From contig DORI01000064.1 of assembly GCA_003512365.1 (NCBI GenBank), positions 2,973-13,629 on the forward strand: DNA of 10,657 bases, given 5' to 3'. Within the stretch, counting starts at the first letter, position 1. Each line of letters starts with the position of its first letter. This document shows positions 1 through 6,810 of the stretch, in pieces. Below the pieces are notes generated by a model, which had not been told where the DNA came from, searched no databases, and saw only the letters and a list, made by a program, of their open reading frames with translations. The position numbers were made by a program, and so were the translations under genes. The DNA is from Crocinitomicaceae bacterium (GTDB lineage: Bacteria > Bacteroidota > Bacteroidia > Flavobacteriales_D > Crocinitomicaceae).

Positions 1-22
1 CAATCATGGCATGCCATGATTG
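1..22. repeat. Perfect 22-bp palindrome at the window edge
   Basis: Bases 1-11 (CAATCATGGCA) are the exact reverse complement of bases 12-22 (TGCCATGATTG), with no spacer. The right arm encodes the family-typical AMIG stretch. The left arm encodes QSWH, which does not resemble the SDL-type residues I recall before that stretch in relatives. The likeliest reading is a terminal fold-back artefact at a contig end, not a biological site. Confidence 0.8.
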
Positions 23-534
23 GAATTTACTATTTCAAGGATGGGGCTCGATTAAGAAAAGAACTTCAGTACCTAATAGATCATAACGTGATTAAAGGTG
101 GCGAATACCAATTACCAGATGCGCTAAGAAGAATGACTGAAGACGGTTGCATTTTCAAACCAGGCGAGGTAATGGAATGGATGGATTGCGGAAACAAAGA
201 AGTGACGGTCCATACAAATCAACGAGTACTAGAACATGATTGGGCAGCTCACAAAGGACTGGTTCATCCTTCCGTAAAAGTACAAGATTCGGTAATCATT
301 CCCCCTTGTTACGTTGGTGAGAATGTTATTATTTCCAATTCGGTTGTAGGTCCTCATGTTTCTATTGGTTCCGGAAGTCACATTCGCAACGCTATTCTTA
401 AAAATAGTATTATTCAACAAAAGACAGCTATACAAGATGTCATCCTACAAGATTCAATGATTGGCTCAAATGTTGTAATTCATGGCTCCACGAAAGATGT
501 AAGTCTTGGAGATTTTAGCAATTACTATGCATAA
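1..534 (+). CDS. Sugar-phosphate nucleotidyltransferase, C-terminal part (5' end outside window)
   Basis: The reading frame is open from base 1, so this is the 3' part (about 177 codons) of a longer gene, usually about 330-340 residues in Bacteroidota. The family (NTP_transferase, RmlA/GlmU-like) makes NDP-activated sugars in the cytoplasm from a sugar 1-phosphate and an NTP. The catalytic N-terminal signature (GxGxRL...K) is missing because it lies upstream. Visible parts are the end of the transferase domain (MIGIYYFK, GGEYQL, then EWMDCGN, typical of the family) and a tail of hexapeptide-like turns from about VIIPPCYVG to MIGSNVVIHG, which predicts a left-handed beta-helix. The ATG at 16 is an internal Met, not a start. 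The first residues encoded (QSWH) do not fit the family and coincide with a palindrome at 1-22. The stop overlaps the next gene by 8 bases, so it is probably the upstream member of the same operon. Which sugar it activates cannot be read from this part. Confidence 0.88.
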   Translation, partial: QSWHAMIGIYYFKDGARLRKELQYLIDHNVIKGGEYQLPDALRRMTEDGCIFKPGEVMEWMDCGNKEVTVHTNQRVLEHDWAAHKGLVHPSVKVQDSVIIPPCYVGENVIISNSVVGPHVSIGSGSHIRNAILKNSIIQQKTAIQDVILQDSMIGSNVVIHGSTKDVSLGDFSNYYA

Positions 535-2215
535 ATTTATCATTGGTTTGATGTTTCTCGGGCTCGCATCATGTTCGACGAAAAATTCCGTTTCTCGGCA
601 AAAAGAAAGTAATTATTTCAAATATTTTCACGAAGGTGTTCGCTTTCAACTAACTGGAGATTATCAAAAAGCTATAGAAGCATTTGAAAAAAGTCTAAAA
701 GAAGAACCTAATGACGATGCTGCGGCTTATGGCATTGCATTAAGTTTAGAGAAGCAGAATCAAGCTGGGGCGGCAATTGAATACATGCAAAGGGCCTGCA
801 ATGCTGATCCGAAAAATAGTTATTATAAATTTCACCTGGCTAAACTATATCAAACCACAGGAGATTTTCAGAAAGCTGCACAATTACAAGAATCGCTAAT
901 CGCTTTTTTTCCCGGAAATGAACAATTGTACTTTGATGCGGCGATGAATTATGCGAGTGCTAAAAACGCCAAGAAAGCACTAAAAATATTAAATACGCTT
1001 GGCGGTAAATATGGTAATTCTCCAGATTTAGTTTTGTACCAATATAATATTTTGTTGAAGGTAGACCCAAACTCAGCTAAAGGCATTGAACTACTTGAGA
1101 AAGCCAGTCGCGAATTCCCTAATGATCCAGGGATCTTATCCTACCTCATCGACCATTACATGGCCCGTGGAAATTACACAAAAGGAACAGAATTACTGGA
1201 AAAATTGGTATTAGCAGATCCGTCAAATGCACTTGCAAATTTGTTACTTGGTGATCTTTCATTGGACGCCGGCAAAAAAGAACGCGCATTTTCATATTAT
1301 AAGCAAGCCATTAAAGGAGAAGGATTAAGCGCAAAAACTATTACTGAGACTTTTATAAAAATGAAAGAAACTTGGTTGACTGATAAAGAAATTGGAACCT
1401 TGATGGCGAATTGCGAAGTTGATTTTCCAAAAGATCCGCTCATTTATTCTTTGCTTGGAGATTTTCACTACGCAAAAAAAGATATTGCCACCACCATCAA
1501 TTACTATAAAAAAGCGGTCGAACTTAATCCGGACTTAAATGCCATCTGGAATGAATTATTGCTATTAGAATTCGAAACAGAAGATTGGGAGTCATTGAAA
1601 AATGACGCAAGAAAGGTAATTGAACTTTACCCTTTATCTCCTATTGGCTTTTACATGGCCGGTACCGCGTTAAATAGATCGGGAGAATTTACTTTCGCTA
1701 AGTCTACACTAGAGGAAGGTCTTTTTCTAATTGTAAATGACGATCAATTAAAAGGTGAATTCAAAGCACAACTTGCAGAGGCAGCATTTGGAACTTTAGA
1801 CAGTAAAACAGGAATGAACTTGTTTGAAGAAGCATTAAAATTAGCTCCAAACAACAATTATATTTTAAACCGTTATTTCACTAGTGCTCTATTTAAACTA
1901 AAGGATCTTAAAAAAGCACGCGAACTTCATGAAACAATTATCAAATCTGAAACAAATGAAAATCGCAAGAAATTTAGACTGGCGCAAATAAGTTTCATTG
2001 AAAAAAAATACCAAGAAGCTCTTACTTTGGCCCAAAGTATTGATATGTCCTCTTCGAATTATCGGGATGTTTTGGAGCTTCAGGGTGACTTATTTTTCTT
2101 TCTAAATAAAAAAGAGGAAGCGGTTAAACAATGGAAACAAGCAAAATCCAACGGTAAGAAGTCAATCATTTTGGATCAAAAAATAACCACAGGGAATTAC
2201 CATGAGCCTTTATAA
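527..2215 (+). CDS. TPR-repeat lipoprotein
   Basis: This 562-residue protein starts with a lipoprotein signal (MHKFIIGLMFLGLASC) whose lipobox LASC puts the lipidated Cys at residue 16. The rest is a helical tandem of tetratricopeptide-like repeats. Clear examples are the unit with GDYQKAIEAFEKSLKEEPN near residues 44-62 and units with NYYKKAVELNPD and NLFEEALKLAPN further on. TPR arrays are protein-binding scaffolds, so a periplasmic role as an adaptor anchored to the outer membrane is likely. The residues after Cys (STKNSVS) lack the acidic stretch known as the Bacteroidota surface-export signal, which favours a periplasm-facing orientation. I chose the ATG at 527 because it gives a complete signal peptide right away. 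A TTG at 506 in the same frame would only add seven residues before it. The gene overlaps the nucleotidyltransferase stop by 8 bases and the next gene by 14, suggesting coupled translation. The partner is unknown. Confidence 0.87.
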   Translation: MHKFIIGLMFLGLASCSTKNSVSRQKESNYFKYFHEGVRFQLTGDYQKAIEAFEKSLKEEPNDDAAAYGIALSLEKQNQAGAAIEYMQRACNADPKNSYYKFHLAKLYQTTGDFQKAAQLQESLIAFFPGNEQLYFDAAMNYASAKNAKKALKILNTLGGKYGNSPDLVLYQYNILLKVDPNSAKGIELLEKASREFPNDPGILSYLIDHYMARGNYTKGTELLEKLVLADPSNALANLLLGDLSLDAGKKERAFSYYKQAIKGEGLSAKTITETFIKMKETWLTDKEIGTLMANCEVDFPKDPLIYSLLGDFHYAKKDIATTINYYKKAVELNPDLNAIWNELLLLEFETEDWESLKNDARKVIELYPLSPIGFYMAGTALNRSGEFTFAKSTLEEGLFLIVNDDQLKGEFKAQLAEAAFGTLDSKTGMNLFEEALKLAPNNNYILNRYFTSALFKLKDLKKARELHETIIKSETNENRKKFRLAQISFIEKKYQEALTLAQSIDMSSSNYRDVLELQGDLFFFLNKKEEAVKQWKQAKSNGKKSIILDQKITTGNYHEPL

Positions 2216-3014
2216 ATATTTTTTCTTTTTCCTTTTTGCGTTCGTGTGGATGGGTTGTGCCAAAAAAACAACTCAACACGTTATCTCTACAGAGAAGCTA
2301 CCAAAAATTAAAGACAAAGAGTTGATTGCTGTTTTAGATAGCCTTCACCAAATAAAGGTGAAAACATTTTACACTAAATTATCTGTTGACTATAAAGACA
2401 CCACAAGGGATGTGTCGTTCAAGACTTCAATTAAAAATGTAACGGATAGCGCAGTGAACGCTATAATTACCTATGCAAGAATACCTATTGTAACTGCTAT
2501 GGTCACAACCGACTCTGTTCTCGTGGTAAATAAAAATGATAAATGCTACACTAAAGCATCGCTGAGTTACATAAAAGAGAATTTTGGAATTGACTTCAAC
2601 TATGAAAATATTGAAGAATTAATTTTGGGAAGACCTATCGATTATTCGGAAGAACAGAAGTATTTTGTTTTAAACAACCCATATCAATATGTCATTTCTT
2701 CACATCGTAAAAAGGACCGAAGACGGCTTGAAAGAAAGGCCAAAGAAGATATTCTGATTTTTTATACGCTGAACGATCAAGCCACACAAATTCAATCAAT
2801 GTCAGTTGAGAGTCCAAGTGATTCCACAAACATAATTATAGATTACATGGCTTGGCAGAATACTAACGGAATCGAATTGCCAAAAGAGGTTCTCATTTTC
2901 ATAAATACTCCCAAAAATGCCATCACCATTCGATTGGAATATGAAAAAGTGGAGATAAACGAGCCTCAAGAATTAATCATCAAAATACCGGAAAGCTATG
3001 AAAAATGCGATTAG
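2202..3014 (+). CDS. DUF4292 family lipoprotein
   Basis: This 270-residue protein has a short, very hydrophobic signal and a lipobox WMGC with the lipidated Cys at residue 19. The body matches the Bacteroidota DUF4292 family in its middle block, residues about 92-145 (IVTAMVTTDSVLVVNK, then YIKENFGIDFNYENIEELILG). The function is not established. The predominantly beta pattern and the lipid anchor recall LolA/LolB-like lipid-carrier folds, but that is inference. The residues after Cys (AKKTTQHV) carry no acidic surface-export signal. An odd feature is a strongly basic run at residues 168-181 (HRKKDRRRLERKAK). The ATG at 2202 overlaps the TPR gene by 14 bases and is preceded by AGGGA at a reasonable distance, one of few Shine-Dalgarno-like sequences here. 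The 3' end overlaps the EnvC-like gene by 17 bases. In many flavobacteria this gene sits between the same TPR and EnvC-type neighbours (recalled, not searched). Confidence 0.87.
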   Translation: MSLYKYFFFFLFAFVWMGCAKKTTQHVISTEKLPKIKDKELIAVLDSLHQIKVKTFYTKLSVDYKDTTRDVSFKTSIKNVTDSAVNAIITYARIPIVTAMVTTDSVLVVNKNDKCYTKASLSYIKENFGIDFNYENIEELILGRPIDYSEEQKYFVLNNPYQYVISSHRKKDRRRLERKAKEDILIFYTLNDQATQIQSMSVESPSDSTNIIIDYMAWQNTNGIELPKEVLIFINTPKNAITIRLEYEKVEINEPQELIIKIPESYEKCD

Positions 3015-4338
3015 TATAGCACTACTTTTTGTCATGACCTCAGCGTATGCGCAAACTTCCAAGGAAAAACTTCAAAAGGAACAACAAAAACTAGAGAAGA
3101 AAATTTCCAATACAAAAAAATTGTTGGCCAAAGTAAAAAACAATACACAAGCATCACTCAATGAAATTCGATTGATTGATAATCAAATTAAAAGTAGAGA
3201 ATCACTTGTGCGCTTATTCGATAACCAGGTACGAATGGCTGATGTGAAAATGACAGAAAAACAAGCTGAGATTTTGGAGTTAGAAAAACGACTAAAACTA
3301 CTTGTTAGGCAATACCGTAAAATGTTGCTATACGCTTACAAAAACCGAAGTAATCATTCAAAGGCAATGTACATTTTATCCTCCGGATCTTACAACGAGG
3401 CTTTACAACGCAACCGCTACCTCAAGAAGATTGCTGCTATTCAAAAAAGGCAAGTAGCCTTAATAAACCAACATCAATCTCTAATAGGTAAAGAGCTAAA
3501 AGACATTTCGACGGAGAAAGAGTCAAAACTCTTGGCCATGGAACAAAAAAAAATAGAACGTGATCAAATAGAACAAGATAAGTCGTTGAAACAACAATCC
3601 TTTGAGAAACTAAAGATTGAAGAACAACAATTATCTGCACAACTTCAAGAAGACGAACGAAAAAAACAAGACTTAAAGCGCAAAGTAGATGCAGTAATCC
3701 GAGAAGAAATCAATAAGGCAAAACAAAAAGAAATAGAACGCGAGAAGGAGAAAAAACGAAAAATTGAGGCGGAGAAGAATAAAACAGCGAACAAAAATTC
3801 GACCAATAACAACGCGAATAATTCAGCAAGTAACAATGTAAAAAACACTTCGAATGATGTCGCTTCAACGAGCAACAAAGTGGTTTATTCGGAAAGCTCA
3901 GAGGGTTCAGCTGTTGGAAAAAGTTTTGCTAACAATAAAGGACGCCTACCTTGGCCTGTTGACAACGGACAAATCACAGAACGCTACGGAAGAAATGCAC
4001 ATCCTACCTTGCCTGGAGTTTCTACCGTTAATAATGGAGTAGACATAACGTGTTCAAAAGGTTCACGTGTTCGCTCCGTTTTTGAGGGAGAGGTAAGCAG
4101 TATATTTTCTATCCCTGGATCTGGAAAAGTAGTGATCATCAAGCATGGTGGATATATGACTGTTTACAGCAATCTTCAGGATATTTATGTCAGCCAAGGT
4201 AGTAAAGTTAGCTTGAAGCAAACCATTGGTTCACTGGTAAATGATGGTGGTGTTTCCATTAGCCATTTCGAAGTGCATTTGATTTCTAATGGTGTTCCAC
4301 AAACGCTAAACCCATCACTCTGGCTTGGAGGAAAGTAG
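2998..4338 (+). CDS. envC: EnvC-like murein hydrolase activator (degenerate LytM/M23)
   Basis: This is a 446-residue exported protein. Residues 1-18 form a Sec signal peptide with cleavage predicted after AYA. Residues about 20-255 are long charged coiled coil, 259-300 an Asn/Ser/Lys-rich linker, and 316-446 a LytM (peptidase M23) domain ending in NPSLWL. In EnvC the coiled coil docks on FtsX and the LytM domain activates cell-wall amidases at the division site. The active-site motifs are broken here as in that group: HxGxD reads NNGVD (His to Asn345, Asp349 kept), YxHL reads YSNL (His to Asn392), and HxHFE reads ISHFE (first His to Ile421, His423 kept). It is therefore probably an activator and not an enzyme. 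No ftsEX or amidase gene is in the window. The ATG at 2998 overlaps DUF4292 by 17 bases, with GGAAAG just upstream. The 3' end overlaps the convergent polymerase gene by 24 bases. Confidence 0.88.
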   Translation: MKNAISIALLFVMTSAYAQTSKEKLQKEQQKLEKKISNTKKLLAKVKNNTQASLNEIRLIDNQIKSRESLVRLFDNQVRMADVKMTEKQAEILELEKRLKLLVRQYRKMLLYAYKNRSNHSKAMYILSSGSYNEALQRNRYLKKIAAIQKRQVALINQHQSLIGKELKDISTEKESKLLAMEQKKIERDQIEQDKSLKQQSFEKLKIEEQQLSAQLQEDERKKQDLKRKVDAVIREEINKAKQKEIEREKEKKRKIEAEKNKTANKNSTNNNANNSASNNVKNTSNDVASTSNKVVYSESSEGSAVGKSFANNKGRLPWPVDNGQITERYGRNAHPTLPGVSTVNNGVDITCSKGSRVRSVFEGEVSSIFSIPGSGKVVIIKHGGYMTVYSNLQDIYVSQGSKVSLKQTIGSLVNDGGVSISHFEVHLISNGVPQTLNPSLWLGGK

Positions 4339-5760
4339 GTTTTCTTTCCATTGAAAAGACATTGCAATAAGCATAGCAGACATTCCCCAAATAGGAACGG
4401 CAGCTTTATCCGTGTCCAAATAATTGTTTAAGAATGCGTGCGAAAAGTAAGTAGTAAAGGAAAATAAAAAAGTCATTAATAAAATTCTATTGGCTTTATC
4501 CTCCTTCGGCCATTTGTATATCAATTGAATATTTACAACAAAAATTGTTAGCACCAAGATTAGAAAAAGTAAGGCGCCTGGTAATCCCATTTCACTCAAG
4601 GCTCCAAGGTATTCACTGTGAGCATTTCCTAAATTGCCAAAATTCGTAGATATGATGGTCAAATTCTCTGGGTCTTGGAATCTTGCATATTCAAACATAT
4701 ACGTACCTGGTCCAAAACCCACAAGAGGACGTTCTTTAAACATGGTGATGGCGCAATCCCATCTATTAATTCGCTCTAGATTAGATGCATCGGTACTTAC
4801 ATTTGTGGCACTTTGAAGTCGTTCGTCTATATTTTCAGTAGTGTGTTCTTTTTTATTTCGTTCTAATTCCATTTGAATGGTATTCCAATTCATCGTAACA
4901 ATTAGTAGCGCAACAACCAATCCTCCTGCCATTAGGTATAGTCTAACACGAAAAAAGACTAGTAAACACAACAGAATCCCTGCGAAAACACTCAACCAAG
5001 CAGCTCTAGTGTATGAAAAGATCAGACCTAAGACTATTATGATGAATAAACAAATCAAAGTAGCACGTAGTAATAAATTTCTTTTTTCTAAATAGTATAA
5101 TCCCACAACAAAAGGCAACACAAGGGCTACGATTGCACCATAAATGGTATGATCTTTAAAAAATGGAAACATGACCCAATGACTAGGTTTTTCAGCAAAC
5201 TGATATTTTGCATGATGGATCAAGGTATACAATATGGCGATACTCGTTGCTACAGTAAACATCCAAAGAAATAATTTCTTTTTCCGAATATCCGATAGGA
5301 AATAAGGCCCAAAAAAAAGCATAGGGATAATAATCCATAGTCTGGCGATCAAGTACTTTAATGAAATTATTAGGGAAGAAGAGGTTAAACAAGTGAAAAA
5401 CATCCATAACAAATATGCATACATCACCAACATTATGGGATGTTTTAAATAAGCGGTATTTAAAAAAGGTCTGTGCAATTGTAAGGCGCAGAGAAAAACC
5501 ATCAATCCAAATAAAAGGGGTTCACTCGGAATAAATAATCCAAAACTTTCAGAAAACTCTTCAATGTTTATAGAAAGTGGTGTAAAAAAGGCAATTGATA
5601 AAAATATTTTGTCAGTTTCAAAAACGGCGAAATACATTAACATAAAGGCAACCGGGAAAAGAGTTAACCAATATAAATCATTCAAAATTAAAAGTGAGAA
5701 CCCGATTAAAATGAGGCCAATAGGCAGAATATAGGGTAATAAATATTTATTGAGAAACAC
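4315..5760 (-). CDS. O-antigen polymerase/ligase family membrane protein (Wzy/WaaL type)
   Basis: This 481-residue protein has about 10-12 hydrophobic segments, typical of Wzy polymerases and WaaL ligases, which work on undecaprenyl-linked glycans at the outer face of the inner membrane. Wzy_C domain signatures are present in order: SYTRAAW (residues 249-255), then after a periplasmic loop LERINRWD (328-335), PLVGFGPGTY (345-354) and NAHSEYLGALSEMGLPG (379-395). The Arg at 252 and His at 381 are the kind of residues required in this superfamily. Sequence alone does not separate polymerase from ligase. The location after wzx- and wzz-like genes favours polymerase. Translation begins at a GTG (5760) whose first base is the last base of the wzz stop (TAGTG), so it depends on coupling. 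No ATG occurs before residue 40, which would remove the first membrane segment. The C-terminus is encoded antisense to the end of the EnvC-like gene. Confidence 0.85.
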   Translation of the reverse strand: MFLNKYLLPYILPIGLILIGFSLLILNDLYWLTLFPVAFMLMYFAVFETDKIFLSIAFFTPLSINIEEFSESFGLFIPSEPLLFGLMVFLCALQLHRPFLNTAYLKHPIMLVMYAYLLWMFFTCLTSSSLIISLKYLIARLWIIIPMLFFGPYFLSDIRKKKLFLWMFTVATSIAILYTLIHHAKYQFAEKPSHWVMFPFFKDHTIYGAIVALVLPFVVGLYYLEKRNLLLRATLICLFIIIVLGLIFSYTRAAWLSVFAGILLCLLVFFRVRLYLMAGGLVVALLIVTMNWNTIQMELERNKKEHTTENIDERLQSATNVSTDASNLERINRWDCAITMFKERPLVGFGPGTYMFEYARFQDPENLTIISTNFGNLGNAHSEYLGALSEMGLPGALLFLILVLTIFVVNIQLIYKWPKEDKANRILLMTFLFSFTTYFSHAFLNNYLDTDKAAVPIWGMSAMLIAMSFQWKENLLSSKPE

Positions 5761-6743
5761 TAATTCAGAGCCTTTAATTCTTGAATTTTATCTCGAATTA
5801 ATAAAAAGAAAACTCCTAGAACAAATCCTCCTAAGGTTGCTACGAGCACGATAATCATTCTTTTTGGCTTTTCTTTTTTATCCGCAACTACTGCCTTTTC
5901 CACAACGAATTTGTGATTGAATTGAGCATTTGCATCAGACTCAGCTTGCTCATAAGCAACTTTGAAAGTCTCTATATTTATAATCATTTCATTCCGTTTA
6001 TGTTCCAGCGCATCGAAAAGAGAACCGAATTTCATATTGGCGTCTATTTGCGCCTTAATGTCCCTTTTTTCTTCTGGACTTTTAGAATCTACTAAGGCTT
6101 GAAATAAATTAGAACGAACATCCGTGGATACAACACCAAGTTTGGCTAAACTATCTAACCGATTTATTACAGAGTCTTTATCTTTCTCTAACTGCTTCAT
6201 CTTTCGAATATTGATCTCAAAGGCTGGACGAGTCCTTTCGCGAATCATTTCATTCTTTACTGTGTCGATCAAATCTACAATGTCATTTGCCATTTTCGCT
6301 GCAAGCTCAGGGTCTTTGTCTAAAACATCGATTTGAATCGAACCGAATTTAGTTCGGGTAAAGGAAAAATGATCGTTATATTCTTCATTCAATTTGAAGT
6401 TTTTATTTTGATCATTGGGATCGATTTCGTAATGATTTAATAAGTCGTATTTCGCTACAATTTTGTCTTTAATACGAGAGGACGATAAAATTTGAACCAA
6501 TTGTTCCGCTTGATCTTCTTCACCAAAATCCATAGATCCCGCTTTCACATTTCGTTGCTCTGAAAATGATACGTTACTTGAAGCTGTTGGGAATACCACG
6601 GCTGTGGACAAATAAAGTGGCGTTAATAACAATGAAACCAAGACAGAAACAACAAAAGCTACCCCGGTAATGATGACAAGAACTTTTCTGTTTTTCCACA
6701 AAAATGCCAATAAGGCAGACCTTTCTTTAGTTAATTCAGACAT
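5760..6743 (-). CDS. Wzz-type polysaccharide chain-length determinant
   Basis: Wzz/PCP proteins set the length of polymerised O-antigen or capsule. The 327-residue product has the family layout: a short cytoplasmic N-terminus, a first membrane segment about 20 residues in, a large periplasmic part with helical coiled-coil stretches, and a second membrane segment near the C-terminus. The latter is preceded by the Pro-containing stretch KKEKPKRMI typical of Wzz. There is no cytoplasmic tyrosine-kinase (BY-kinase/Wzc) domain after the second segment, so it is a PCP-1/Wzz-like protein and not a full Wzc. I chose the ATG at 6743 (MSELTKERS). A GTG at 6761 in frame would add only six polar residues, and neither start has a clear Shine-Dalgarno. 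It lies 67 bases after the flippase gene and shares one base with the polymerase gene, so it probably belongs to one operon and acts on that polymerase. Confidence 0.84.
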   Translation of the reverse strand: MSELTKERSALLAFLWKNRKVLVIITGVAFVVSVLVSLLLTPLYLSTAVVFPTASSNVSFSEQRNVKAGSMDFGEEDQAEQLVQILSSSRIKDKIVAKYDLLNHYEIDPNDQNKNFKLNEEYNDHFSFTRTKFGSIQIDVLDKDPELAAKMANDIVDLIDTVKNEMIRERTRPAFEINIRKMKQLEKDKDSVINRLDSLAKLGVVSTDVRSNLFQALVDSKSPEEKRDIKAQIDANMKFGSLFDALEHKRNEMIINIETFKVAYEQAESDANAQFNHKFVVEKAVVADKKEKPKRMIIVLVATLGGFVLGVFFLLIRDKIQELKALN

Positions 6744-6810
6744 ATTTGAATTTGATTGCACGAAGTTATGACTTTTATTTTGCTTCTTTAATAACTAAAG
6801 TTTAGCATAA
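6744..6810 (-). other. 67-base gap between the flippase and wzz-like genes
   Basis: This is the largest internal gap of the minus-strand operon. It is AT-rich. It holds a small inverted repeat (CTTTA at 6786-6790, TAAAG at 6796-6800, loop of 5) that is too weak and lacks the U-run expected of a terminator. On the minus strand TAACTTCG (6761-6768) resembles a Bacteroidota -7 box with one mismatch, but no TTTG lies at the right distance. I see no convincing promoter or terminator, so read-through is assumed. Confidence 0.4.

Noticed and set aside
506..526. TTG-initiated extension of the TPR lipoprotein
   Set aside because: It would put seven residues before a complete lipoprotein signal. The ATG at 527 gives a normal signal peptide with lipobox at residues 13-16.
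3645..3878. Open frame on the minus strand inside the EnvC-like gene
   Set aside because: It is a shadow of the Lys/Glu-rich coiled coil and reads as Phe/Leu/Ser-rich. It has no separate coding signal.
6744..6761. GTG start giving a six-residue longer Wzz-like protein
   Set aside because: The added residues (MQSNSN) are not typical, and the ATG at 6743 places the first membrane segment at the normal distance. It cannot be fully excluded.
6786..6800. Inverted repeat CTTTA/TAAAG between flippase and wzz-like genes as a terminator
   Set aside because: The stem is only five mostly A-T pairs and no T-run follows on either strand.
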